DNA of 40,440 bases from Chloroflexota bacterium (lineage in GTDB: Bacteria; Chloroflexota; Dehalococcoidia; SM23-28-2; RBG-16-64-32). A program made the translations under genes and the position numbers. Positions 15,659 through 24,743 of this stretch are shown here, piece by piece. The number at the start of each line of letters is the position of its first letter. Position 1 is the stretch's first letter. The stretch spans positions 1-40,440 of the forward strand of contig JACZRQ010000011.1 of the NCBI GenBank assembly GCA_022574655.1, in the 5' to 3' direction. Under the pieces are notes generated by a model. That model made no database searches. It was not told the origin of the DNA and saw nothing but the letters and a program-made list of their open reading frames with translations.

Positions 15659-16473
15659 TTGTCCCGCCGACAGCGCGAAATTATAGATCGCTTTTCGGAA
15701 CGCTACGGACTGCGACACGGCGACGTGCTCGATCACATCGAATCCAAGGTAATCGGAGAGACGTTCGGTGCTAACGGATACACAACAAAGGCACAGGCTG
15801 ACACGCTCTTATCGAAGCCCTAGGCATTCAGGCCCGCCACCGAGTGCTCGACGTGGGCGCGGGCAGAGGTTGGCCGGGTGTTTATCTAGCCCAGCAGACA
15901 AGATGCGAAGTCGTTGTCATGGACCTGCCACGACCCGCCTTAAACGCGGCACTCGATCGTGCATCGGATCACGGGCTCGATCGAAGGATTCATGCAGTGA
16001 TTTGCGGCGGAGAAAGCCTTCCGTTCAGACAAGGCTCCTTCGACCATGTCATACACGCGGATACGCTCTGATGAATTCGAGCAAAGCTCTCCGTGCTGAA
16101 AGCATGCAAGAACCTCTTGAAGCGCGGAGGCAGCATAGGCTTCTTCTCGATCTTCATAACTGCCGGCCTACCAGCAGCCAATTATCGGCGAGCGGCTCGC
16201 TCGGGGCCTCCAGCAGTTCGCTCCGGCAATCTGACTCCATCTGAACTTCTGGAATCCGCAGGCTTCACAGCAATCACTGAGCAGGACTTGACGGCGGAAT
16301 TCCTTGAGACAGCGCACGCCTGGCTCCGCGGGCGACAGCAGAAGTCGGACGAACTGATAGCTCTCCAAGGCGAAGCGGTGTTCTTTGAGCGGCAAGCAGA
16401 TTCCAGAGCCCAGGCGCTTGCAATAGAAAAGGGGCTACTCAGCCGCGCTCTTTTCGTTGCCAAGAAACTTTGA
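15659..16473 (+). pseudogene. class I SAM methyltransferase, disrupted: frameshift plus tandem in-frame UGA-UGA (possible selenoprotein)
   Basis: The frame starts at TTG 15659 (GAGG at 15649-15652) with SRRQREIIDRFSERYGLRHG and GANGYTTKAQADT. At about 15806-15811 it must shift frame to continue as IEALGIQ...RVLDVGAGRGWPGVYLA, the SAM-binding motif. Then, within the shifted frame, FDHVIHADTL is followed by TGA TGA (16069-16074), after which IRAKLSVLKACKNLLKRGGSIGFFSI continues to 16473. In the family as I remember it this spot reads DVLCCL, so the two UGAs replace Cys-Cys. A 6-bp hairpin (CGTGCT/AGCATG, 16092-16106, loop GAA) lies 17 nt after the second UGA. The frameshift may be a sequence error or mean the gene is dead. 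Confidence is for the gene's identity, not for Sec. Confidence 0.66.
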
Positions 16474-16589
16474 CGCCCAATCCGCTGTGCTAATCTTGTG
16501 CCACGCTAGAATTCGCACAACACACGAACCAGACGCGACCAACCCAGTCGTCGACATCGAGCTGATCTGAGACGAAGGAGACCAACCAA

Positions 16590-16916
16590 ATGCCTCTAAT
16601 AGAGCGCCACGAAGTTGAACCCATCGAAATGCTACCCGGAGTATTCCGCCGAACGATGACGGCCGGCGACAAGATGATGCTGGTGGAGGTGCACATGGAC
16701 GAAGGCGCCGTCGTCCCGATGCACACGCACCCACACGAACAGACCGGCTATCTGGCTTCGGGGCGCTGCCGCCTTCAGATCGGTGACGATGTGCGTGAGC
16801 TAGAGCCCGGTGGTTGCTGGCTGATTCCCGGCGACGTCCCACACGAGGCAACGGCGCTCGAAGCCAGTGTCTTCGTGGACATCTTCTCGCCGCCGCGGGA
16901 AGAGTACCGTGTGTAA
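16590..16916 (+). CDS. single-domain cupin protein
   Basis: 108 aa. One small beta-barrel with metal-binding cupin motif 1 (VVPMHTHPHEQTGYLASGRCRLQIG: three His and one Glu) and motif 2 (GGCWLIPGDVPHEATAL, fourth His). GAAGGAG precedes the ATG. Cupins of this size bind a metal and a small ligand or act as isomerases or dioxygenases; substrate unknown. Isolated between the methyltransferase remnant and purB. Confidence 0.82.
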   Translation: MPLIERHEVEPIEMLPGVFRRTMTAGDKMMLVEVHMDEGAVVPMHTHPHEQTGYLASGRCRLQIGDDVRELEPGGCWLIPGDVPHEATALEASVFVDIFSPPREEYRV

Positions 16917-17058
16917 CCTACCCAGCTCCCTTCACCTCCTCTCAGCCCGACATGTTCTGAGGCGCTCCATCTCTTCCGCTCCCTTTTCGCTTGGCCTAAG
17001 ATAAGCTCGTGACTGGAGTCAACGCCCCGCCCACTCCCCTCAGCACTGAGTTCGCGAG

Positions 17059-18348
17059 ATGATCGAGCGATATACCCGCCCTGAGATGGCACACGTCTGG
17101 TCCGAGGAGAACAAGCTCGACAAATGGCTTCAGGTGGAGATCGCCGTATGCGAGGCGTGGACCGAACGCGATCAGATCCCCCGGGAGGCGATGCAGAAGA
17201 TTCGTGGCGCCCGCTACGACCGAGAGAAGGCAGCCGAGTACGAACGTGAGATGCACCACGACCTCAACGCCTTCTTGCGTTCCGTCGCGGATAGCTTGGG
17301 AGACGAGTCCCGGTTCGTGCACATGGGCCTCACATCAAACGACGTTGGCGATACGGCGTTGGCGCTGCGATTGGTCGAAGCAACGGAGATTCTCGAGAAG
17401 GATCTGCGAGCGCTGACGGAGGTGGTCGCAACCCGCGCCCGCGAACACAAGGATACGATCTGCATCGGCCGCAGCCATGGCGTCCACGCTGAGCCGATGT
17501 CATTCGGCCTCAAACTGGCGGGGTGGTATGACGAGCTAAGACGGCAGGCGCACAGGTTGACACACGCCAAGGAACAAGTGGCGGTTGGCAAGATATCCGG
17601 ACCGGTAGGATCGCACGCCACAGTCCCGCCTGACCTCGAGGACGATGTGTGCGGACGACTGGGGTTACTTGTCGAGCCAATCTCGACCCAGATCGTTATG
17701 CGGGACCGACACGCCTATTTCATCTCTGTGCTGGCGCTGATCGCCGCTAGCCTCGAACGCTTCGCAACCGAAATCAGGCATCTGCAGCGCACTGAAGTCC
17801 TAGAAGTCGAGGAACCGTTCGGATCAGGACAGACGGGCTCGTCCTCGATGCCCCACAAGCGCAACCCGGAGAAGTGCGAGCGAATCTGCGGACTCGCACG
17901 GCTCTTCCGTGGATATACCGTTTCGGCTATGGAGAACGTTGCACTCTGGCACGAGCGAGACATATCACATTCGTCCGCGGAGCGGGTGATCCTCGCCGAC
18001 GCCTGCATCCTGCTGGACTACATGTTGGACCTGTTTACCTTCATCGTTCGCGACATGGTCATCCATCCCAACCGGATGCGCGAGAATCTCGACGCCAGTT
18101 ACGGCCTAGCGTTCTCGCAACGCGTCTTGCTTGCGCTGATCGATAAGGGACTCAAGCGCCAAGACGCCTACAAGCTTGTTCAGGTGAACGCGATGCGAGC
18201 CTGGGACAAACGCAGTCCGTATCTCGACCTCCTAGCCGATGACCCTCGCGTGACTGAACACCTCTCTCAAGACGAACTCGCTAGTCTCTTCGACCACACG
18301 TTCTACCTGAAGCACGTAGACGATTCATTCGGAAGGATAGGCCTGTGA
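17059..18348 (+). CDS. purB: adenylosuccinate lyase
   Basis: 429 aa. It cleaves SAICAR to AICAR and adenylosuccinate to AMP, both releasing fumarate. Contains the fumarase/ASL signature GSSSMPHKRNPEKCE, the catalytic TSNDVGDTALA and GRSHGVHAEPMSFGLK regions, and IERYTRPEMAHVWSEENKLDKWLQVE at the N-terminus. Its stop overlaps the GTG of purC by 4 nt, so it heads the run purB-purC-PPOX-DinB-purS. The 142 nt before it hold no gene. Confidence 0.96.
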   Translation: MIERYTRPEMAHVWSEENKLDKWLQVEIAVCEAWTERDQIPREAMQKIRGARYDREKAAEYEREMHHDLNAFLRSVADSLGDESRFVHMGLTSNDVGDTALALRLVEATEILEKDLRALTEVVATRAREHKDTICIGRSHGVHAEPMSFGLKLAGWYDELRRQAHRLTHAKEQVAVGKISGPVGSHATVPPDLEDDVCGRLGLLVEPISTQIVMRDRHAYFISVLALIAASLERFATEIRHLQRTEVLEVEEPFGSGQTGSSSMPHKRNPEKCERICGLARLFRGYTVSAMENVALWHERDISHSSAERVILADACILLDYMLDLFTFIVRDMVIHPNRMRENLDASYGLAFSQRVLLALIDKGLKRQDAYKLVQVNAMRAWDKRSPYLDLLADDPRVTEHLSQDELASLFDHTFYLKHVDDSFGRIGL

Positions 18349-19244
18349 CCACCAGCGTTCTCACTCAGTCCGCTCTCGATCTACCGCTTCACTCGCGCGG
18401 GAAGGTACGCGACATCTACGACCTGGGCGACAATCTGCTCATCGTCGCAACGGATCGCGTCTCGGCGTTCGATGTCGTCCTTCCTACCGGCATTCCCGAT
18501 AAGGGCCTCGTCCTCACGCAGATATCCGCGTTTTGGTTCGAACGAACCGGCGACATCGTACCGAACCACTTTGTAAGCGTGGTGGACGACACGCAGGTCG
18601 AGGGAGTCCCGATAGAACTGCCGCGCGAGTTGATCGGCCGAGCGATGCTCGTCCGGAAGGCGAAGAGACTAGACGTCGAATGTATCGTTCGCGGCTATCT
18701 ATCGGGCTCCGGATGGAAGGAGTATCAAGTCAAGGGCTCGATCTCCGGCGTTGGCCTTCCCGCCAGACTGAAGGAGAGTGAGCAACTGTTCGAGCCGATC
18801 TTCACCCCGACGACCAAGGCCGACAGCGGGCACGACTTGCCGATGACGTTCGATGAGGTTGTTGAGATGACTGACGATCGCATAGCCACCGCCATGGCGC
18901 TTCGCAGCCTCGCGATCTACCGTTACGGACGCGAGTACGCCAGAGAGCGTGGGATCATAATCGCCGACACAAAGTTCGAATTCGGCATGCTTGACGACGA
19001 GGTAATCCTCATTGACGAGTGTCTTACTCCGGACTCCAGCCGCTTCTGGCCGGCGGATCAGTACAAGAAGGGCGGTCCGCAGCCGAGTTTCGACAAGCAG
19101 TTCCTCCGTGACTACCTGAGTGAAATCGGCTGGAACAAGGAAGCTCCCGGCCCTGACCTTCCCCCTGACATCGCTGAAAGAACGGCCGACAAGTACCGGG
19201 AGGCGTTCCGTCAACTCACAGGCCAAGAGCTAACTCGCCCATGA
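18345..19244 (+). CDS. purC: phosphoribosylaminoimidazole-succinocarboxamide synthase
   Basis: 299 aa from GTG at 18345. It joins CAIR and aspartate using ATP. Motifs: SRGKVRDIYDLGDNLLIVATDRVSAFDVVLP, ECIVRGYLSGSGWKEY, IFTPTTKAD, ADTKFEFGM, LIDECLTPDSSRFWP. The N-terminal blocks bind ATP. Overlaps both neighbours by 4 nt. This is the longer, eukaryote/actinobacterial-like PurC type rather than the 235-aa E. coli type. Confidence 0.96.
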   Translation: MTTSVLTQSALDLPLHSRGKVRDIYDLGDNLLIVATDRVSAFDVVLPTGIPDKGLVLTQISAFWFERTGDIVPNHFVSVVDDTQVEGVPIELPRELIGRAMLVRKAKRLDVECIVRGYLSGSGWKEYQVKGSISGVGLPARLKESEQLFEPIFTPTTKADSGHDLPMTFDEVVEMTDDRIATAMALRSLAIYRYGREYARERGIIIADTKFEFGMLDDEVILIDECLTPDSSRFWPADQYKKGGPQPSFDKQFLRDYLSEIGWNKEAPGPDLPPDIAERTADKYREAFRQLTGQELTRP

Positions 19245-19669
19245 CGCTACTCGCTCCAGAAGTGGAGCAGTTTTTGGCGAACGCGAACATCGCTGCACTT
19301 TCGACTGTCCGTCCTGATGGTCGTCCGCACGTTACGCCGGTCTGGTATGACTACGATGGCCATGAGTTCATCGTCAGTACGTTCCGCGAGACGCAAAAGC
19401 TGAAGAACGTCAGCCACAAGGGTTTCGCGAGCCTGTTGATCTACACGCAAGAAGTCCCCTACCGCATGGTGTTAGTTCAGGGCACGGCACGGGTTGGAAG
19501 CACGATCGACAACGTCTGGCGTGAGCGGGTGGCGACACGATATCTTGGTGAGGCTGGCGGTCGCGCTTACGTACACGACACGGCAGACTTCGATGTAGTG
19601 TCGATTCACATACGCCCGCTCAAGTGGACAACGGAGGGCTTTGCCACCGACCGGGAGGTTCAGGGATGA
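19241..19669 (+). CDS. pyridoxamine 5'-phosphate oxidase-fold (PPOX/F420) family protein
   Basis: 142 aa split-barrel flavin/F420-binding fold: NIAALSTVRPDGRPHVTPVWYDYDGHEFIVST, KLKNVSHKGFASLLIY, VLVQGTARV. These match PPOX-class F420- or FMN-dependent oxidoreductases common in Chloroflexota and actinobacteria. Coupled by ATGA overlaps with purC and the DinB-like gene. No link to purine synthesis is known, so the operon position may only ensure co-expression. Confidence 0.8.
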   Translation: MTLLAPEVEQFLANANIAALSTVRPDGRPHVTPVWYDYDGHEFIVSTFRETQKLKNVSHKGFASLLIYTQEVPYRMVLVQGTARVGSTIDNVWRERVATRYLGEAGGRAYVHDTADFDVVSIHIRPLKWTTEGFATDREVQG

Positions 19670-20205
19670 CGCAGGACACAGACCCGGTGCAGCAGGCGCG
19701 GGACTACATGGAGCATCAAGCCTCCAAAGGGCTCGCGAGCCTCTCAGCTCTCATCGAGCGCACGGGCGACGACTGGTCCCGCTGCCTGGAGACGCTTAGC
19801 GAAGAACAAGCCAGCTACCGGCCAAACGGTGAGTGGTCCGCGAAGGCCGTCCTGGGCCACTTCATAGTTGGTAGCTACGGGGTCAACTCTAAGATCGCCG
19901 AATACGCAAAGGGGCCAGCCTTCTCTGCGACGTTCGACACAGACTCAACGCTGGGGATGTCGGAAGCGTCTGAACGCGAACGTCCGATAGACGAACTTCG
20001 TTCGCGAATCGATAGGCTATTCGAAGAGACGAAGCGCCTCGTCGATCAATTGGAAGAGAGCGACCGGCTCGAGCAGACGTTCGAACATCCCGCGTTTGGC
20101 AACCTTAATCTAACGCAGTGGATCGCGTTTCAAAGGATCCACTCCATGGATCACATTCAGCAGATCGAGAAGATCAAGACAGAACCGGGGTATCCAACGT
20201 CATGA
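19666..20205 (+). CDS. DinB-like four-helix-bundle protein
   Basis: 179 aa from the ATG at 19666. DinB/YfiT-type metal-binding bundle: EWSAKAVLGHFIVGS supplies the first His and QWIAFQRIHSMDHIQQIEKI the C-terminal His pair. Members include bacillithiol/mycothiol-dependent transferases, but most have unknown substrates. ATGA overlaps on both sides join it to the pur operon. Confidence 0.74.
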   Translation: MTQDTDPVQQARDYMEHQASKGLASLSALIERTGDDWSRCLETLSEEQASYRPNGEWSAKAVLGHFIVGSYGVNSKIAEYAKGPAFSATFDTDSTLGMSEASERERPIDELRSRIDRLFEETKRLVDQLEESDRLEQTFEHPAFGNLNLTQWIAFQRIHSMDHIQQIEKIKTEPGYPTS

Positions 20206-20456
20206 AGTTCCTCGCCAGAGTAGATGTTAGCCTGAAGCCAACCGTCAACGACCCAGAGGGCCTAACGATTCGAGGCGCTCTGCACTCGCTCGGTTTCGAG
20301 GCGGTAGCTTCGGTGCGCGCCGGAAAGTACATGGAGATCGGCCTGGAGGCTGGCAGCGAAGACGAGGCCGAGAAGCAGGTGACTGAGATGTGCCGGAAGT
20401 TGCTTGCCAATCCGGTGATCGAGGATTTTCGCTTTGAGCTAGAGGAAGCTAACTAG
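20202..20456 (+). CDS. purS: phosphoribosylformylglycinamidine synthase subunit PurS
   Basis: 84 aa from the ATG at 20202. PurS bridges PurL and PurQ in the FGAM synthetase complex. Motifs: FLARVDVSLKPTVNDPEGLTI, ALHSLGFEAVASVRAGKYMEIGLE, CRKLLANPVIEDF. The purQ and purL genes that normally follow are not here; the next gene is convergent, so they must be elsewhere. Confidence 0.94.
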   Translation: MKFLARVDVSLKPTVNDPEGLTIRGALHSLGFEAVASVRAGKYMEIGLEAGSEDEAEKQVTEMCRKLLANPVIEDFRFELEEAN

Positions 20457-20466
20457 CGTTGAGCCT

Positions 20467-20928
20467 TTAGCTTCCGTTGAGCCACTCCTGAATTCGGTCG
20501 TCGAACACTTCCCGGACGTACGGGAGCATCTCCAGCTCACCCCATTCGTCTGGTCCAGCCCACATCACATCAGTTATTTCCTTTGCCTGCAGCGTGAACT
20601 CGTCTGAGAAGAGCCGTAGCCCGTAGATCAGTAGTAGAAAGTTTGACTTCTCGCTGGCTCGCTCGACATCCCAAACGAGATGTGGGCGAAAAGCTCGCGT
20701 GACTTCGCCCTCGACTCCCAACTCCTCACGGACTTCCCTCAACAGCGCCTGCTCGGGATGCTCCCCCGCCTCGATCCAGCCACCCACGCCTGCCCAGAAC
20801 CCATGGTGATCCCGTACGAGAAGCACTTGGCCGTCTCGGACGATGACGCCAGAGACAGCCATCATCACGGAATGCTTCTGGAACCTGTCGGGATGCCGCG
20901 CCTCTAGCGCAGCGTCGAGATCCGCCAA
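20467..20928 (-). CDS. NUDIX hydrolase
   Basis: 153 aa. The Nudix box is complete: GGWIEAGEHPEQALLREVREELGV (Gx5Ex7REUxEExGU), in a fold starting VMMAVSGVIVRDGQVLLVRDHHGFW. It hydrolyses a nucleoside diphosphate linked to another group; substrate unknown. It starts 2 nt after hisB ends, so it is the last gene of the minus-strand his operon and may serve as a phosphatase or clean-up enzyme there. Confidence 0.88.
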   Translation of the reverse strand: MADLDAALEARHPDRFQKHSVMMAVSGVIVRDGQVLLVRDHHGFWAGVGGWIEAGEHPEQALLREVREELGVEGEVTRAFRPHLVWDVERASEKSNFLLLIYGLRLFSDEFTLQAKEITDVMWAGPDEWGELEMLPYVREVFDDRIQEWLNGS

Positions 20929-20930
20929 CC

Positions 20931-21536
20931 CTACAGCACGTCTTTGGTACTTGGCACTTCACCGGCGATGCGCTCGTCTATGCTGACCGCTACGCTCAAA
21001 GCCCGAGCTACCGCCTTGAAGCAGGCCTCGATTCTGTGGTGGTCGTTCCCACCCGTGAGCTGTCGCACATGGAGGTTCAATCTCGCCTCCTGAGCCAGCG
21101 ACTCGAAGAAGTGCTCGACGTTCTCTGCCGGAAGCTCGCCGATCATTTCTCGCTCGAAGGGGAGATCAATCCCCGCATACGGACGCCCTCCGAGATCGAC
21201 TGCAACGAGCACGAGCGCCTCATCCATCGGCACAATCGCGTGCCCGAAGCGTACGATCCCTCGACGCTCACCCAATGCCTCGTTAAACGCCTTTCCTAGC
21301 ACAAGACCGAGATCCTCCACCAGGTGATGCGTGTCGCGCTCAATGTCGCCCCTCGCCTCAATAGTTATGTCGAATAAGCCATGGCGAGCCAACTGCTCAA
21401 GCATGTGGTCGAGCATGCCGATTCCGGTGGAAACGTCGTACTGACCAGACCCATCCAAGTTCAGATCGAGCGAGATGTTTGTTTCCCGAGTCTCACGCTT
21501 TACAGTAGCCTTCCTATCCGGCAACGCCAGCCCCAA
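20931..21536 (-). CDS. hisB: imidazoleglycerol-phosphate dehydratase
   Basis: 201 aa, dehydratase only, with no HisB-N phosphatase domain. Metal-binding motifs [44 protein letters not shown] and [19 protein letters not shown] are all intact. It overlaps hisC by 23 nt. The start at 21536 gives a short basic lead before [17 protein letters not shown], where the domain begins. Confidence 0.95.
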   Translation of the reverse strand: MGLALPDRKATVKRETRETNISLDLNLDGSGQYDVSTGIGMLDHMLEQLARHGLFDITIEARGDIERDTHHLVEDLGLVLGKAFNEALGERRGIVRFGHAIVPMDEALVLVAVDLGGRPYAGIDLPFEREMIGELPAENVEHFFESLAQEARLNLHVRQLTGGNDHHRIEACFKAVARALSVAVSIDERIAGEVPSTKDVL

Positions 21537-22629
21537 TCTCTCCTAATGCCGACATCAAGCGATCCGTGTCCTCGGACTTGCCAACGCTTATCCGCAGGCA
21601 ATTCTTGATACCTGCCGCATCAAAGTATCGAACCAGAATTCCCCGTTCCCGCAGACGATCGCGCACATCCTTCGCCATCAGCCCACGTACCTCACAGAGC
21701 AAGAAGTTGGCTTCGGACTCGAACGGCCGGAGCCACGACTGGGAGGCCAACTCGCCAAAAAGACGGCCCCGCTCTTCAATAATCCGGGCCACGTTCGCGT
21801 TCAACGCAGGAATGTCATCGAGCGACGCCATAATCGCCTGCTCCGCGGCTGCGGTGAGGTTGTACGGAATCTTCACCCTCCATATCACTTCCGCCATCGG
21901 CTTCGGTACAATGGCGTACCCGGCTCGCAGCCCTGCGAGACCGGCCCATTTACTAAACGTGCGCACCGCGATCAGGTTATCGTGGCGCCCAACCGCCTGA
22001 GCGAAGCTCTCGCCCGTGAACTCCGCATACGCCTCGTCTACGACGATTACGGCGCCGGGCGATAGCAGTCTCTCAATCTCTTCGAGCGAGGTCAGGTTGC
22101 CTGTAGGATTGTTGGGCGACGCCAGGAACGCCAGCTTGGCGCCAGACAGCGCGGCTTCGGCTCGCTCAAGATCGAGCGAGAAGTCCTCTCCACGCGGCAC
22201 GTCGACGATGTTCGCATCGTAGATGCGGCCGAGGAACTCATAGACGCCGAAAGCTGGTGGAAAGTTGACTAGCGTGTCACCCGGCGACAGGAAAAGCCTG
22301 GCACAGAGGTCGAGCAGGTCGTCGGATCCGTTCCCGAGAACGACTTGCCCAGGCTCGACGCCCACATAATCGGCGACTGCTTCTCGCACCCGGCTTTGCG
22401 CCGGATCCGGGTAGATGTGATACATATCGTAGCGCTCGAGCGTCTCGCGAACCTTTGCCGACGGACCGTATGGATTCTCGTTGGCATCCAGTTTCACGAT
22501 CTGATCCTCGGGAATCCCCAACCGCTTGGCAACGACGTCTATCGGCTCAACTGGCTCGTAGCCGGGCATGCGCAGAAGATGCTCTCTGACTAAATCGCGT
22601 GCGCCATCGCGGGAGTCGTCCAGGCTCAT
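21514..22629 (-). CDS. hisC: histidinol-phosphate aminotransferase
   Basis: 371 aa PLP enzyme of aminotransferase class I/II. Motifs: [48 protein letters not shown] and the PLP-lysine block [18 protein letters not shown]. It converts imidazole-acetol phosphate to histidinol phosphate. Overlaps hisD by 4 nt. Confidence 0.95.
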   Translation of the reverse strand: MSLDDSRDGARDLVREHLLRMPGYEPVEPIDVVAKRLGIPEDQIVKLDANENPYGPSAKVRETLERYDMYHIYPDPAQSRVREAVADYVGVEPGQVVLGNGSDDLLDLCARLFLSPGDTLVNFPPAFGVYEFLGRIYDANIVDVPRGEDFSLDLERAEAALSGAKLAFLASPNNPTGNLTSLEEIERLLSPGAVIVVDEAYAEFTGESFAQAVGRHDNLIAVRTFSKWAGLAGLRAGYAIVPKPMAEVIWRVKIPYNLTAAAEQAIMASLDDIPALNANVARIIEERGRLFGELASQSWLRPFESEANFLLCEVRGLMAKDVRDRLRERGILVRYFDAAGIKNCLRISVGKSEDTDRLMSALGEIGAGVAG

Positions 22630-23969
22630 CGACCGTCCTTCGGTGCAGGACCGATCATCCTTGCCTCAATCGCGCGAGCGTGGCCTACAAAGCCTTCAGC
22701 CCGAGCGATCGTAGCGGCCGCCGGTCCAACGGCCTGCGCCGTCTTGTCATCCATTTGGACGATACTTGTGGCCTTGAGAAAGGCGTGGACTCCGAGTGGG
22801 GACGCAAACGTTGCGCTGCCGCCCGTGGGCATCACGTGACTGGGCCCGGCGGTGTAGTCTCCGATCGATTCAACGGACATAGCGCCCACAAAAACGCAGC
22901 CGGCGTTGCGAACGTTACTCAACAGCGCCTCAGGATCCGCCACATGCAGGCAAAGGTGCTCCGGCGCATACTCGTTTGCTAGCTCAACAGCTTCGTCGAT
23001 CGACAAGACGATCGCTATTCCACCGCGCGCCTCAAGGCTCTCCGCTGCAACCTCTCGGCGATCAATGTGGCGGAGACCGTCTTCGACACCTTTCGCGACC
23101 ACGTCTGCAAGCTGTGACGAATCAGTCAAGAGCACGACTGTGGCGAGTTCGTCGTGCTCAGCACCGGCTAACATATCTGCTACCACCAGCGAAGGATCTG
23201 CGCCTTCATCCGCAATCAGGAGCGTCTCGGACGGACCAAACACACCATCGATCCCGACCTCACCGTAAACTCTCTTCTTCGCCAACGTGACGAACACGTT
23301 GCCGGGCCCACAGACCTTGTCGACTCTGGGCACGGACTCGGTCCCGTAAGCCATCGCACCAATTCCTTGGACCCCGCCGGCCTTGAAAACACGATCCACT
23401 CCCGCGAGCTTCGCCGCAACCAACTTCAGAGGTGACACTCTTCCGTCCGGCTGGACTGGGGTGGCCATTACCAGCTCGCTTACACCAGCTGTTCGCGCTG
23501 GTACCGCAGTCATCAACACCGTGGAGGGATAGACGGCGGATGTCCCAGGGGCATAGAGACCTACCCGCTGGAGAGGCCTTACTATTTGACCAAGACCGTT
23601 CTCATTGAAGCTGCGCATCGAGTGCGCCAGTTGTCGCTCATGGTATGCGCGCACTCGTTCCGCGGACTGCTTTAGCGCGTCGATTAGGCCATCCTCGACC
23701 TCGTCATAGGCTGCTTGCACTTCGTCGGATGTAACTTCGAGGGTTGTAACTTTACTCATCCGATCGATCTCACGGTTGTATTTAAGTACGGCCGCGTCGC
23801 CGTTTGCCCGAACGTCGTCCAGAATACGATCGACGACCTCCTGCACCCCTAGCTCTGCCCCAAAAATGCGCGCAATGTTGTCGCGTACAGACTTCGGAAG
23901 CGTAGTCTCAAGCGACATCCGACGAAGTATCGTCGCCCGTGCTTCTTCCGCGCCGTTGACTATTCGCAT
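22626..23969 (-). CDS. hisD: histidinol dehydrogenase
   Basis: 447 aa. Zn-dependent NAD enzyme for the last two steps of histidine synthesis. Motifs: GLYAPGTSAVYPSTVLMTAVPARTAGV, GVDRVFKAGGVQGIGAMAYGTESVPRVDKVCGPGN, DMLAGAEHDELA, ANEYAPEHLCLHV and VESIGDYTAGPSHVMPTGG. The N-terminus is some 18 residues longer than usual (ATG at 23969); MSLETTLPKS at residue 18 is an alternative start. Overlaps the preceding phospholipase-like gene by 10 nt. Confidence 0.95.
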   Translation of the reverse strand: MRIVNGAEEARATILRRMSLETTLPKSVRDNIARIFGAELGVQEVVDRILDDVRANGDAAVLKYNREIDRMSKVTTLEVTSDEVQAAYDEVEDGLIDALKQSAERVRAYHERQLAHSMRSFNENGLGQIVRPLQRVGLYAPGTSAVYPSTVLMTAVPARTAGVSELVMATPVQPDGRVSPLKLVAAKLAGVDRVFKAGGVQGIGAMAYGTESVPRVDKVCGPGNVFVTLAKKRVYGEVGIDGVFGPSETLLIADEGADPSLVVADMLAGAEHDELATVVLLTDSSQLADVVAKGVEDGLRHIDRREVAAESLEARGGIAIVLSIDEAVELANEYAPEHLCLHVADPEALLSNVRNAGCVFVGAMSVESIGDYTAGPSHVMPTGGSATFASPLGVHAFLKATSIVQMDDKTAQAVGPAAATIARAEGFVGHARAIEARMIGPAPKDGR

Positions 23970-24718
23970 TCGAGATACGCCCTGACCGCCTCGACACAGC
24001 GAGTACGGGAGTCTTTGACGTATGCCTCCAACCGCTCCGGCGTGAGGTAGGAAATGGTCTCGTCTACCAGATCTGGCAGCGACTTCATCAGCTCCTCGAA
24101 CTCCTCACCGACCTCCACGCCGGTTCGCTCGAGGTGGCGGCGTGTTCCGCTGCGATAGCGATCCCAGTCGGGCTTTTGCTCCGTGAGTTTCACGACGAAT
24201 CCATGCCACTGCTTGAGCGTTTCGCGATCAATGAAATCGATCTGCAAGTCGAGATCGGTCATCGCGACTTCGTTCATGATGTGTAGCATCAACTCTTTGT
24301 CGCTCCGTCGGTCGCTATCCATCGAATACTGGAGAGTTCGGTCCATCACGTTTGCTTTCACGCCTCCGCCAAGCCCAGACTGCTCACCGAAGAAGGGCCG
24401 ATAAATGCTTGTGATCCACATCTCGTCCATAACCAAGTGCGTGATGTATCCCGCCACAAAAGAGGCGGTCTGTTCGTTGAGCCGAGACGGGTTCGCCAAC
24501 TCGGGATATGAGTCGAACAGACCTTCCACACCACTTTGTTCCTCGAATTCGTTCAGATCGAAGAAGTGCGTCCGCTCACGCTCCCACCTTGTGAGCACGC
24601 GAATGTCCGGCGCGGTCGCTCCCAGATACAGCGATCCTCTCCGATTGTCGAGTATGGGGGCTCCGATCTGATCGACAACGTCCTTTGCAATAGCGGTATG
24701 AACTGTCAGCGCGGGCAT
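23960..24718 (-). CDS. zinc-dependent phospholipase C-like protein
   Basis: 252 aa from the ATG at 24718 (MPALTVHTAIAKDV); the frame opens further upstream to 24802 but overlaps hisG. His and Asp ligands are placed as in Zn-dependent PLC (PF00882-like): VHTAIA at the N-terminus, GATAPDIR, THFFDLNEF, and AGYITHLVMDEMW. No signal peptide, so probably cytosolic and perhaps not a true phospholipase. It sits inside the his operon between hisG and hisD with no obvious pathway link. Confidence 0.68.
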   Translation of the reverse strand: MPALTVHTAIAKDVVDQIGAPILDNRRGSLYLGATAPDIRVLTRWERERTHFFDLNEFEEQSGVEGLFDSYPELANPSRLNEQTASFVAGYITHLVMDEMWITSIYRPFFGEQSGLGGGVKANVMDRTLQYSMDSDRRSDKELMLHIMNEVAMTDLDLQIDFIDRETLKQWHGFVVKLTEQKPDWDRYRSGTRRHLERTGVEVGEEFEELMKSLPDLVDETISYLTPERLEAYVKDSRTRCVEAVRAYLECE

Positions 24719-24743
24719 GGTCTTGGTACCTACGCCAATTGTA

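Noticed and set aside
15781-15850. Programmed frameshift in the methyltransferase gene
   Set aside because: No slippery heptamer followed by a clear stimulatory structure; sequence error or decay is simpler.
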